DNA of 64,000 nt from Streptomyces cucumeris (GCF_024295805.1 NZ_JANCLX010000021.1:22021-86020), one strand, 5' to 3'; counted from the stretch's first letter, positions 1 to 7,963 are shown. Notes: a model not told the origin generated them from the sequence alone. Made by a program: numbers and translations.

Positions 1-53
1 TTGTTTCCGGCGCGGATACCATTGGGCGGTTTGCGTGCGTGACACAGTTCTCT

Positions 54-68
54 TCCCGGTACCCGGGA
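54..68. promoter_or_regulatory. Short inverted repeat upstream of the Lrp-type gene
   Basis: TCCCGG and CCGGGA are separated by TAC, about 27 bases before the regulator's start codon. Lrp/AsnC proteins commonly control their own promoters, so this could be an operator. The arms are GC-only and could arise by chance in this genome. No clear -35/-10 pair was seen in bases 1-94. Confidence 0.22.
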
Positions 69-94
69 CGGCCGACTGCAAAGGATGACGAAAC

Positions 95-586
95 ATGGCA
101 AATCAGTCCGTGCCGTTCGACGACCTGGATCGCAAGATCGTTGCGGCGCTGGTCGCGAACGCCAGGGCGAGCTTCACGGAGATCGGCGCCGCGATCGGCC
201 TGTCCGCCTCCGCGGTGAAGCGGCGGGTGGACCGTATGCGGGACAACGACGTGATCACCGGGTTCACCACCACCGTGCGCCCGGCCGCCCTGGGCTGGCG
301 GACCGAGGCGTATGTGGAGGTCTACTGCGACAGCGCGGCGCCACCGCGGCGGATCGCGGAGGTGGTGCGGGACTATCCGGAGATCATCGCGGCGATGACG
401 GTGACCGGCGGGGCCGACGCCCTGCTGCATGTCATGGCCACCGACGTGGAGCATTTCGAGGAGGTGCTGGAGCGCATCCGGGCCGAGCCCTTCATCCGGA
501 AAACGATCAGTTACATGGTGTTGTCCCACCTGCTCACCGGCAGTCCGGAGGCCGGTGCGACCCCTGTCACGCCCCCCACGCAATGA
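95..586 (+). CDS. Lrp/AsnC family transcriptional regulator
   Basis: This is a small (163 aa) feast/famine regulator. Residues about 9-58 form the AsnC-type helix-turn-helix (DLDRKIVAAL, then SASAVKRRVDRM as recognition helix). Residues about 68-145 form the ligand-sensing RAM/ACT-like domain that assembles into octamers. The ATG at 95 is preceded by AAGGA at 81-85. It lies 134 bp upstream of a dimethylargininase-like gene and ornithine aminotransferase in the same direction, so it probably senses an amino acid (arginine, ornithine or a relative) and controls that pair and itself. The ligand is inferred only from context. The length is normal and nothing is missing. Confidence 0.9.
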   Translation: MANQSVPFDDLDRKIVAALVANARASFTEIGAAIGLSASAVKRRVDRMRDNDVITGFTTTVRPAALGWRTEAYVEVYCDSAAPPRRIAEVVRDYPEIIAAMTVTGGADALLHVMATDVEHFEEVLERIRAEPFIRKTISYMVLSHLLTGSPEAGATPVTPPTQ

Positions 587-607
587 ACCGGCGCCGCGGC
601 GCCCCAG

Positions 608-626
608 CACGCAGCATCACTGCGTG
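608..626. promoter_or_regulatory. Inverted repeat between lrp-like gene and ddaH; possible Lrp operator
   Basis: CACGCAG (608-614) and CTGCGTG (620-626) are perfect 7-base arms around CATCA. The repeat lies just upstream of the likely -35 of the next gene, a usual position for an Lrp/AsnC site. It could also be a weak terminator for the regulator gene, but no U-run follows. Confidence 0.35.
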
Positions 627-645
627 TGCGCGCAGCTCTCCATTC

Positions 646-675
646 TTGTCTCCGCTCTCCTCCGCTTCCTACCGT
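646..675 (+). promoter_or_regulatory. Candidate promoter for ddaH-rocD
   Basis: TTGTCT (646-651) and TACCGT (670-675) are separated by 18 bases and resemble a housekeeping (HrdB-type) promoter. The predicted transcript start is near 683. A ribosome binding site, GAGAGGAA, is at 706-713, before the GTG at 721. Confidence 0.35.
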
Positions 676-720
676 TGAAGGCATCCCCCGGTCGCCTGCG
701 GAAGCGAGAGGAATCCGTCC

Positions 721-1530
721 GTGCCCCACGAGCGCGTGCCGCGCCCCCGGCGCTATCTGACCTGTCCTCCCAGATATTTCGACGTGCGCTATGCCATCAA
801 TCCCTGGATGCGCGAGGACGCCGAGGTCGACACCGACCTCGCCCGCTCGCAGTGGGAGACGCTGATCCGCGTCTACCGTGACCACGGCCATCAGGTGGAG
901 ACCATCGAACCGGTGGCGGGCCTGCCGGACATGGTCTTCGCGGCCAACTCGGCCCTGGTCCTGGAGGGCCGGGTGTTCGGCTCCCGCTTCCACGCCCCGC
1001 AGCGGCGCCCGGAGCAGCTGGCCTACGAGACCTGGTTCAAGGCGGCCGGCTACGACGTGCACCCGCCGGAGTCGGTGTGCGAGGGCGAGGGCGACCTGGT
1101 GCCCGCGGGCCGGTTCATCCTGGCGGGCACCGGTTTCCGCACCACGCGGACGGCCCATCAGGAGGTGCAGGAGTTCTTCGGGATACCCACGATCAGCCTG
1201 CTGCTGGTGGACCCGTACTTCTACCACCTGGACACCGCGCTGTTCACCCTCGACGACGAGAACATCGCCTACTACCCCGAGGCGTTCTCGCCCGGCAGCC
1301 GGGAGGTGCTGGAGCGGCTCTACCCGGACGCGCTGCTCGCCACCCGGGAGGACGCCATGGCCTTCGGACTCAACTCCGTCTCCGACGGCCGCAACGTCTT
1401 CGTCGCCCCCCAGGCGACCGGCCTCATCGACCGGCTCACCGAGCGCGGTTACGTCCCCGTCCCCGTCGACCTGTCGGAACTGCACAAGGCCGGCGGGGGC
1501 ATCAAGTGCTGCACACAGGAGATCCGCTGA
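721..1530 (+). CDS. ddaH: Dimethylargininase-like amidinohydrolase (DDAH family)
   Basis: This 269-aa pentein-fold guanidino-modifying enzyme is of the kind that hydrolyses N-omega-methylated arginine to citrulline and an amine. The family's catalytic histidine is visible in YHLDTALF, and the C-terminal nucleophile motif is GGGIKCCTQ, where Cys263 aligns with the catalytic cysteine. The usual His before that Cys is Lys here, so related substrates are possible. The GTG at 721 follows GAGAGGAA at good spacing. The stop codon overlaps the rocD start by one base, so the two are translationally coupled. Together they would feed arginine-type carbon and nitrogen towards ornithine and glutamate semialdehyde. 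Exact substrate is inferred. Confidence 0.85.
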   Translation: MPHERVPRPRRYLTCPPRYFDVRYAINPWMREDAEVDTDLARSQWETLIRVYRDHGHQVETIEPVAGLPDMVFAANSALVLEGRVFGSRFHAPQRRPEQLAYETWFKAAGYDVHPPESVCEGEGDLVPAGRFILAGTGFRTTRTAHQEVQEFFGIPTISLLLVDPYFYHLDTALFTLDDENIAYYPEAFSPGSREVLERLYPDALLATREDAMAFGLNSVSDGRNVFVAPQATGLIDRLTERGYVPVPVDLSELHKAGGGIKCCTQEIR

Positions 1531-2774
1531 TGACCGCCCCCACGCGCACCGCCCCGGACCACGGCTCCCGTTCCGCGCGGTCGTCACAGGAGCTGATCCG
1601 CGCCGAGGAGTCCTCGCTCGCCCACAACTACCACCCGCTGCCGGTGGTCGTCGCCCGCGCCGAGGGCGTCTGGGTGGAGGACGTCGAGGGCCGCCGGTAC
1701 CTCGACATGCTGGCCGGGTACTCGGCCCTGAACTTCGGCCACCGCCACCCGGAGCTCATCGCCGCCGCCCACCGGCAGCTCGATGAACTCACCCTCACCT
1801 CCAGGGCGTTCCACAACGACCGGCTGGCCGGGTTCGCCGAGGGCCTGGCGGAGCTCACCGGTCTCGGCATGGTGCTGCCGATGAACACCGGCGCCGAGGC
1901 CGTGGAGAGCGCCATCAAGGTGGCCCGCAAATGGGCCTACGAGGTCAAGGGCGTCGCCCCGGACCAAGCCACCATCGTGGTGGCCGCGGACAACTTCCAC
2001 GGCCGCACGACCACGATCGTCAGCTTCTCCAGCGACCCCACCGCCCGGGAGGGGTTCGGCCCGTTCGCGCCCGGCTTCCGGGTCGTGCCCTACAACGACC
2101 TCGCCGCCATGGAGGCGGCGATCGACGAGACCACCGCCGCCGTGCTGATCGAGCCCATCCAGGGCGAGGCGGGCGTCATCATCCCCGACGACGGCTATCT
2201 GCGCGGGGTGCGGGAGCTCACCCGGCGGACCGGGGTGCTGTTCATCGCCGATGAGATCCAGTCGGGTCTGGGGCGCACCGGCACCACGCTGGCCGTGGAC
2301 CACGAGTCGGTCCGGCCCGATGTGCTGACGCTCGGCAAGGCCCTGGGCGGCGGTATCGTCCCGGTCTCCGCGGTGGTCGCCGACCGCGAGGTGCTCGGGG
2401 TGCTGCGCCCGGGTGAGCACGGTTCGACGTTCGGCGGCAACCCGCTGTCCGCGGCGGTCGGCACGGCCGTGGTGGACCTGCTGCGCACCGGGGAGTTCCA
2501 GCGCCGCGCGGCCGAGCTGGGCGAGGTCCTGGGGGACGGTCTGGCGAGGCTCACCGGCAAGGGCGTGGTGGGCTACCGCTGCCGCGGGCTGTGGGCGGGC
2601 GTCGACGTGGACCCCGCGCTGGGCACCGGCCGCGAGGTGAGCGAACGCCTCATGGGCGAGGGGATCCTGGTGAAGGACACCCACGGTTCGACGATCCGGC
2701 TCGCGCCGCCGCTGACCATTACCCGTGAGGAGCTGGAGTCCTCGCTCGCCGCCCTGGAGAAGGTGCTCGGCTGA
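1530..2774 (+). CDS. rocD: Ornithine aminotransferase
   Basis: This is a 414-aa class III PLP aminotransferase that transfers the delta-amino group of ornithine to 2-oxoglutarate, giving glutamate-5-semialdehyde. The family signature is intact: NTGAEAVESAIK near the N-terminus, the PLP-pyridine Asp in FIADEIQSGLGRTG, and the Schiff-base Lys in LTLGKALGGG. The ATG at 1530 overlaps the previous stop (TGATG), so it is co-translated with the DDAH-like gene. The C-terminus (STIRLAPPLTI) is normal for the family. A strong terminator follows at 2801. The protein is cytosolic. Confidence 0.93.
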   Translation: MTAPTRTAPDHGSRSARSSQELIRAEESSLAHNYHPLPVVVARAEGVWVEDVEGRRYLDMLAGYSALNFGHRHPELIAAAHRQLDELTLTSRAFHNDRLAGFAEGLAELTGLGMVLPMNTGAEAVESAIKVARKWAYEVKGVAPDQATIVVAADNFHGRTTTIVSFSSDPTAREGFGPFAPGFRVVPYNDLAAMEAAIDETTAAVLIEPIQGEAGVIIPDDGYLRGVRELTRRTGVLFIADEIQSGLGRTGTTLAVDHESVRPDVLTLGKALGGGIVPVSAVVADREVLGVLRPGEHGSTFGGNPLSAAVGTAVVDLLRTGEFQRRAAELGEVLGDGLARLTGKGVVGYRCRGLWAGVDVDPALGTGREVSERLMGEGILVKDTHGSTIRLAPPLTITREELESSLAALEKVLG

Positions 2775-2800
2775 CCGACTCCGCACCACCGACAGCACTC

Positions 2801-2840
2801 GAGCGCCGGGCCGCATTCAGTCTCATACGGCCCGGCGCTC
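2801..2840 (+). terminator. Intrinsic terminator after rocD
   Basis: There is a perfect 13-base stem: GAGCGCCGGGCCG (2801-2813) and CGGCCCGGCGCTC (2828-2840), with a 14-base loop. It lies 26 bp after the rocD stop and closes the lrp-ddaH-rocD unit. No long U tract follows, as is common in Streptomyces. Confidence 0.85.
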
Positions 2841-3151
2841 CGCTGTGTTCACCCTTCGGCGGGAATTTTCTCCACGCCGTGCGGATGGGCAACCGGAACC
2901 TAAGATAACGCCCAGGTCACGGCCACCCGTCCGAGAATTTATGTCCGTTGTTGAGCATTCCAACGGTGCCAACCATCCCTTGTGGAACACTTCTTTGCGT
3001 CTTCACCGGCCGACCTGCTGGAAAGCCGGAAGCCCTCGCGGGTCGAACGCGGTGGAGAGGTCCCCGCCCTCGGCTTCCCGCGAGCGGTCGTTGGGACGCC
3101 TGTCCGGGGAGAGCGACGTCCGGGCAGCTTGAATGCAAGGAGGCAATCCGG
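2841..3151 (+). promoter_or_regulatory. Promoter region of the aminodeoxychorismate operon (no clear consensus)
   Basis: This 311-bp gene-free stretch is less GC-rich than its surroundings, especially 2895-3005. It contains repeated CCAAC-type words (CCAACGGTG then CCAACCATC near 2960-2978) but no convincing -35/-10 pair. Open frames running through it are chance reading frames. A strong ribosome binding site, AAGGAGG, at 3137-3143 fixes the start of the next gene at 3152. The size fits a controlled promoter. Confidence 0.35.
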
Positions 3152-5443
3152 ATGGAATCGCTGAGGACGCTCCTCATCGATAATTATGACTCGTACACGT
3201 ACAACCTCTTTCATCTGCTGACCGAGGTCAACGGCGAGGAACCGGAGGTGCTTCTCAATGACGCACCGGAATGTGCGGACATCGACCTTTCGGAGTTCGA
3301 CAACATCGTGGTGTCCCCCGGGCCCGGGCATCCGGCCGACGGGCGGGACTTCGGCGCCGCCGCCCGGCTGATCGACCGCTCCCCCGTCCCGGTGCTGGGG
3401 ATCGGCCTCGGCCACCAGGGCATCGCGCTGGGCGCACAGGCGCGGGTGGTGCCCGCCCCCGAACCCCGGCACGGGCACCTCTCCCGGATCAGCCACGGGG
3501 GCCGCGGACTGTTCCGCGGCCTCCCGCCGGACTTCACCGCCGTCCGCTCGCATTCGCTGTGCGTGGCCGAGCCGTTGCCGCTGGGGCTCCAGGGCATCGC
3601 CTGGTCCGAGGACGGTGTGCTGATGGGGCTGCGGCACCGGGCCCGTCCGCTGTGGGGGGTGCAGTTCCACCCGGAGTCGGTGCTCACCGGATTCGGCTAC
3701 CGCATGTTCGTCAACTTCCGCGATCTGACCGTCGAGCACGCCAACGGGGAGTCGGTCACCTCCATCACCGATCCCCGCCGCGCCCGCCCGGCGGGCGTAC
3801 CGGCCCCCGAACCGCCGCCGGAGCGGACCCCGCCGCCCGTGGCGAGCGCCCCCGCCCGCACGGCACCGGCGCCCGCACGCCGGACGGACGGGGCACCGGC
3901 CCCGGAGCGCCGCTACCGGCTGCACGCCCGGTGGCTGGCCGACGCCACCGACACCGAGGCGGCCTTCACCCGGCTCTACGCGAATGCCCCGGGCGCGTTC
4001 TGGCTGGACAGCGCCCGTACCGGGACCGGTGAGGCCCGTTTCTCCTTCCTCGGCGACAGCCGGGGCCCGCTGGCCGAGTTCGTCCGCTACGACGTCACCC
4101 GCGGGGTCTGCGAGATCGAGCGGACGGGGCGGCCCGGCGCCCGGTTCGAGGGCAGTGTCTTCGACTACCTCGAACGGGAACTGGCCCGCCGTCAGGTGAC
4201 CGCCCCCGACCTCCCCTTCGACTTCACCGGCGGCTACGTCGGGTACTTCGGCTACGAGCTCAAGGCCGACTGCGGCTCCCCCAACCGGCACCGGGCGACC
4301 ACCCCGGACGCCTGCTGGCTGTTCGCCGACCGGTTCGTCGCGGTCGACCACCAGGAGGGCGTCACCTATGTGTGCGCGCTGGCCGAGGACACCCCCGAGG
4401 GACAGCAGGGGGCGAAGGACTGGCTGGACGCGACCGTCACCGTGCTCACCGGAGTGCCGACGGCCACCGCGCCGCTCCCCCAGCCGCCGCCGCTCACCTC
4501 CACCACCGCCGTGGAACCCTGGCTGGTCCGGGACCGGGAGAGCCATGCCGCCGCGGTCCGGGCCGCGCTGCGCGAACTGCGCGCCGGGACGAGCTACGAG
4601 ATCTGCCTCACCGACTCCGCCTGGCTGCCCGCGCCCGGCGACTCCTACGCCTTCTACCGGGCCCTGCGCCGGTCCGACCCCGCTCCGTACGCCGCCTATC
4701 TGCGCTTCGGCGACACCGACGTGGCCTGCGCCTCCCCCGAGCGCTTCCTGCGCGTCACCCCCGACGGGCTCGCGGAGGCCAAACCGGTGAAGGGCACCAT
4801 CGGCCGCGGCACGGACGCCGAACAGGACGCCCGGGCGCTGGCGGCCCTCGGCACCAGCCCCAAGCCCCGCGCCGAGAACCTGCTGATCGTCGATCTGCTC
4901 CGCAACGACCTCGGCAGGGTCTCCCAGCCCGGCAGCGTGTACGTACCGCGGCTGATGAACACCGAGACCCACGCCACCGTGCACCACCTGGTCTCCACGG
5001 TGCGCGGACGGCTGCGCCGGGGCACCTCCGCCGTCGACTGCGTACGGTCCTGCTTCCCCGCCGGGTCCATGACCGGCGCCCCCAAGACACGCACCATGGA
5101 GATCATCGACTCCCTCGAGACCGAGGCCCGCGGGGTGTACTCCGGGGCCATCGGCTTCCTCAGCTGCAACGGCGCCGCCGATCTCAACGTGGTCATCCGC
5201 ACGGCCACCTTCACCGGCGGCCGGATGCACCTCGGCGCGGGCGGCTCCGTCGTCCTCGGCTCCGATCCGGCCGAGGAGTACGAGGAGATGCTGCTCAAGA
5301 CCGCCGCGGCGATGCGCGCCCACGACGCCGTACGGTCCGGGTCCGGCACAGACCACGACGGCCCGCACGCCCCGGCGGCCGGGGCGCACGACGGCCTGCT
5401 CGTGGGAACCGCGCCCGCCACCGCGACCGACTTCGAACGGTGA
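3152..5443 (+). CDS. pabAB: Fused aminodeoxychorismate synthase (PabA-PabB), glutaminase Cys replaced by Gly
   Basis: This 763-aa fusion carries an N-terminal class I glutamine amidotransferase (residues about 1-195), a Pro/Ala-rich linker (about 200-255) and a chorismate-utilising synthase (about 256-745). The synthase has PVKGT at 545-549. Lys in that position marks 4-amino-4-deoxychorismate synthase rather than anthranilate synthase, and the PAGSMTGAPK core is intact. In the amidotransferase, the nucleophile motif normally read as GVCLGHQ is GIGLGHQ, so Gly85 (codon GGC, 3404-3406) replaces the catalytic Cys. His173 and Glu175 of the triad remain. The enzyme may therefore use free ammonia or a partner amidotransferase. 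It lies 12 bp upstream of the adenylating enzyme. Fused PabAB enzymes are common in Streptomyces 4-aminobenzoate-derived metabolite clusters. Confidence 0.9.
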   Translation: MESLRTLLIDNYDSYTYNLFHLLTEVNGEEPEVLLNDAPECADIDLSEFDNIVVSPGPGHPADGRDFGAAARLIDRSPVPVLGIGLGHQGIALGAQARVVPAPEPRHGHLSRISHGGRGLFRGLPPDFTAVRSHSLCVAEPLPLGLQGIAWSEDGVLMGLRHRARPLWGVQFHPESVLTGFGYRMFVNFRDLTVEHANGESVTSITDPRRARPAGVPAPEPPPERTPPPVASAPARTAPAPARRTDGAPAPERRYRLHARWLADATDTEAAFTRLYANAPGAFWLDSARTGTGEARFSFLGDSRGPLAEFVRYDVTRGVCEIERTGRPGARFEGSVFDYLERELARRQVTAPDLPFDFTGGYVGYFGYELKADCGSPNRHRATTPDACWLFADRFVAVDHQEGVTYVCALAEDTPEGQQGAKDWLDATVTVLTGVPTATAPLPQPPPLTSTTAVEPWLVRDRESHAAAVRAALRELRAGTSYEICLTDSAWLPAPGDSYAFYRALRRSDPAPYAAYLRFGDTDVACASPERFLRVTPDGLAEAKPVKGTIGRGTDAEQDARALAALGTSPKPRAENLLIVDLLRNDLGRVSQPGSVYVPRLMNTETHATVHHLVSTVRGRLRRGTSAVDCVRSCFPAGSMTGAPKTRTMEIIDSLETEARGVYSGAIGFLSCNGAADLNVVIRTATFTGGRMHLGAGGSVVLGSDPAEEYEEMLLKTAAAMRAHDAVRSGSGTDHDGPHAPAAGAHDGLLVGTAPATATDFER

Positions 5444-5455
5444 GGTGACCCGGAC

Positions 5456-7045
5456 ATGTTGCAACGGCTGCTCCCCGAGCGCGGGTTCTATCCGGGGCTC
5501 GCGTTCCAGGAGGCCGCGGTCCGCCACGGCCGGGTCCGCGTCACCCTCGACCGTCCGCTGGACGTCGCGCCCGGCGCCGGTACGGATCTGGGCTACCCCG
5601 AACTGGCCGATCTGGTGGACGATCTGGCCGGACGGCTGTGGTCGGCCGGGGTCCGGCCGAGCGAGCATGTGGCCGTCCTCAAGCGGGACAACGCGGACGT
5701 CGTCTTATTGGCGTGTGCCGTCTCCCGGATCGGTGCGGTTCCGGCGCTGCTGTCGCCCGCCCTGGAGGGCGGGGTGGTGGCGGTGCTGCTGGACCGGCTG
5801 CACGCCCCCTGGCTGATCACCGACCGGGAGACCCTGCTGTCCACCCTCGGCGGGGTGGACACCACGCTGGCCCGCGGGGTGCTGACGGTGGACGAGGCGC
5901 CGGGGAAGACCCTGGCGCTGGCAGGGCTGGCCGGTGTGCCACGGCGTCCGGCCGTCCGGCTGCACCCGCATGAGCCCTCGCTGATCACCCATGGCCCGGG
6001 GGCCACCGGAATCCCCCGGCTGGAGGTGCACTCGCCGCATACGCTGTGGAACCGGCTGGTGCCGCAGCAGGCGCTGGGCCGGGCCACCCGTGGTGAACCG
6101 GCCGCGCTGCACCTGCCGTTCGCCTCCTCCCGGATGCTCCAGCAGCTCGGGGTGCTGCTGCACTTCGGCAGTCCGCTGCTGCTGCTCACCGATCCCGACC
6201 CCGCGCAGGCGGGCCCGCTGCTGGCGGCGCAGCGGCCCGGCGTCGTCGAGACGGATCCGCACACCTTCGCGCTGTGGGAGGAGCTGGCGGACGCGCCCGG
6301 CGCGCCGCTGTCCCGGGTGCGCTCCTACGGCTGCCCCTTCGACACCGTGCACCCGCGCACCGTGCGGCGGCTGCTGGACGCGTCCCGGCGCCGGGACCCC
6401 CGGCTGCTCCAGCTCTACGGCGAGGGCGAGACGGGCCCGATCGCCTTCGGCTGGTACACCCGGCGGGGTGTGGACCGGGCGCACTGCCGCCGGGTCGGCA
6501 CCGGGATCCCCGGCTTCACCCGGATCCGGGTGGTCGACGAGCGCGGCCGCGCGTGTCCGCCCGGTGCGCCGGGGGCGGTCGAGGTCCGCACCCGGGGCCG
6601 GATCCTCACCTATCTGGGCGCGCCGGAGAGTTACGCCCGGCAGGTGGACCGGGGCTGGTGGCGGATGGGCGACACCGGCTACCGGGACCGGTGGGGCGCG
6701 CTGTACCTGCTGGACCACGAGGCGGACGGGGTGTCCCCGGCCGAAGGCGATCTGGAGGTCGAGGACGAGCTGCTGTCACGGGTGGCCGAGCTCCGTGAGG
6801 TGATCATCGTCCGCGGTCCCGGACGGGAGGCGGTACCGGTGGTGTGCACCCGCGGGGACCTCCCGCTGGACACCGGCCGGTGGCTGCGGGCCACCGGCGA
6901 CCTGCCGTCGCTGGCGTCACCCGTGCAGTGCCGCTTCGAGGACCTGCCCCGCACCCGCACCTGGAAGGTCAGACGGCTGGAGATCGCGCGGCTGCTGGCC
7001 ACGGGTGAACTGCCCGTGCTGAGCGGAGCGCCGGCCCATGGGTGA
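5456..7045 (+). CDS. Divergent AMP-binding (ANL superfamily) adenylate-forming enzyme, TTA codon
   Basis: This 529-aa protein has the overall plan of acyl/aryl-CoA ligases and NRPS-type adenylation enzymes. The phosphate-loop motif is degenerate (THGPGATGIPR at 178-188; the usual Lys is Arg and Ser is replaced). The A5 motif is recognisable as YGEGE (321-325), the A7 Asp is at 406 (GDTGYRDRWG), and the A10 Lys504 is kept in RTWKVRR, with Trp where Gly is usual. Its place between ADC synthase and a PabC-like enzyme suggests it activates 4-aminobenzoate or a relative. That is inference. Codon 84 is TTA (5705-5707), the rare Leu codon read by the bldA tRNA, pointing to developmental control. The gene overlaps the next by 8 bp. 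Confidence 0.75.
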   Translation: MLQRLLPERGFYPGLAFQEAAVRHGRVRVTLDRPLDVAPGAGTDLGYPELADLVDDLAGRLWSAGVRPSEHVAVLKRDNADVVLLACAVSRIGAVPALLSPALEGGVVAVLLDRLHAPWLITDRETLLSTLGGVDTTLARGVLTVDEAPGKTLALAGLAGVPRRPAVRLHPHEPSLITHGPGATGIPRLEVHSPHTLWNRLVPQQALGRATRGEPAALHLPFASSRMLQQLGVLLHFGSPLLLLTDPDPAQAGPLLAAQRPGVVETDPHTFALWEELADAPGAPLSRVRSYGCPFDTVHPRTVRRLLDASRRRDPRLLQLYGEGETGPIAFGWYTRRGVDRAHCRRVGTGIPGFTRIRVVDERGRACPPGAPGAVEVRTRGRILTYLGAPESYARQVDRGWWRMGDTGYRDRWGALYLLDHEADGVSPAEGDLEVEDELLSRVAELREVIIVRGPGREAVPVVCTRGDLPLDTGRWLRATGDLPSLASPVQCRFEDLPRTRTWKVRRLEIARLLATGELPVLSGAPAHG

Positions 7046-7892
7046 ACGGACGCGGCAGTGGGGCGGCGGGCTCCAGGACTACCGCCCCGACCAGAAGCAG
7101 TGGACGCTGATGTGGCGTGAGGACGGCGGGCTGATGCCCTCGCGCTCGGTGCCCGACAGCGCGGTGCTGGCCGCCGACTCCTGGCTGGTGGACGACGGAC
7201 GGGTACGGGCGCTGGACCGGCACCGCCGCCGCTTCGTGGCCGCCTGCACCGAGGCCACGGGCGATTCGCCCGCGCGGATCGAGAGCTTCTGGCGGGACGC
7301 GATGACGATGGTGCCGCGTACGGACCGCTGGTTTCCCCGGGTGGAACTGGCGGGCCCGGAACCGGCCCGGCTGTTTCTGCGGATCCGTCCGGCGCCGCCC
7401 CGGACGGCCAATGTGACGGTGTGTCTGACCGAGGAGTTCGACCCGCGGGCCGCCCCCCGGCGCAAGGGGCCCGATCTCTCCCTGCTGGCGCATCTGCGCG
7501 AGCGGGCGGCTGCGCGCGGCGCACAGGAACTGCTGCTCACCACGGAGACCGGGCTGGTGCTGGAGGGCACCGGCGCCGGCGTCCTGTGGTGGGAGGACGA
7601 TGTGCTCTGTCTGCCGGACCCCGAGCTGCCGCTGTTCGCGAGTGTCACCTCGGCGCTGATCGGGGAGCGTGCGGCGGAGCTCGGGCTGCGGCTCGAACAC
7701 CGCAGATGCACCCCGCATGAGCTGGACGGCCGGGAGGTGTGGCTGGTCAACGCGCTGCACGGGATCCGCCCGGTCACCGCGTGGCTGGGCCGTCCGCTGC
7801 GCGCGGGTCCTGCGCTGCGCGCCCCCGACTGGCAGACCTGGCTGGACGGCAGCGCCGAACCGTCTCCCATCCCGAACGGCGTCCACCGATGA
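7038..7892 (+). CDS. PabC-like class IV PLP enzyme (probable aminodeoxychorismate lyase)
   Basis: This 284-aa protein is of the branched-chain aminotransferase/ADC lyase fold. The Schiff-base Lys lies in RRKGPDLS, followed by the class IV segment ELLLTTETGLVLEGTGAGV and the C-terminal VNALHGIRPV typical of aminodeoxychorismate lyases and related enzymes. With the upstream ADC synthase it would release pyruvate and give 4-aminobenzoate. It starts inside the end of the adenylating enzyme gene (ATG at 7038, overlap 8 bp), so the three genes are translationally coupled. The first 40 residues are divergent, and a D-amino acid or aminodeoxychorismate aminotransferase role cannot be excluded. Confidence 0.75.
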   Translation: MGERTRQWGGGLQDYRPDQKQWTLMWREDGGLMPSRSVPDSAVLAADSWLVDDGRVRALDRHRRRFVAACTEATGDSPARIESFWRDAMTMVPRTDRWFPRVELAGPEPARLFLRIRPAPPRTANVTVCLTEEFDPRAAPRRKGPDLSLLAHLRERAAARGAQELLLTTETGLVLEGTGAGVLWWEDDVLCLPDPELPLFASVTSALIGERAAELGLRLEHRRCTPHELDGREVWLVNALHGIRPVTAWLGRPLRAGPALRAPDWQTWLDGSAEPSPIPNGVHR

Positions 7893-7963
7893 CGGCCGTC
7901 CCCGCGGCCCGCGAGGCGGCGGCCCCGACCGTACCCCGGCACCCGCTGGAGGCCACACCATGA
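7889..7963 (+). CDS. Possible 24-residue coupling peptide between pabC-like gene and membrane protein
   Basis: This tiny frame starts in the stop of the PabC-like gene (ATGA, 7889-7892) and ends in the start of the next gene (ATGA, 7960-7963). It encodes an Ala/Pro/Arg-rich 24-residue peptide with no recognisable motif. The double ATGA overlap could simply keep ribosomes translating across the 67-bp gap. The next gene also has its own GGAGG (7948-7952), so coupling is not required. Chance is a real alternative. Confidence 0.2.
   Translation: MTAVPAAREAAAPTVPRHPLEATP

Noticed and set aside
3152..5443. Fused enzyme as anthranilate synthase (TrpEG or PhzE type)
   Set aside because: The PVKGT motif with Lys indicates aminodeoxychorismate synthase, and a PabC-like gene lies downstream.
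2939..5668. Very long open frames opposite the aminodeoxychorismate and other genes
   Set aside because: They mirror real genes in high-GC DNA, have Arg/Gly/Pro-rich composition, no ribosome binding site and no known motif.
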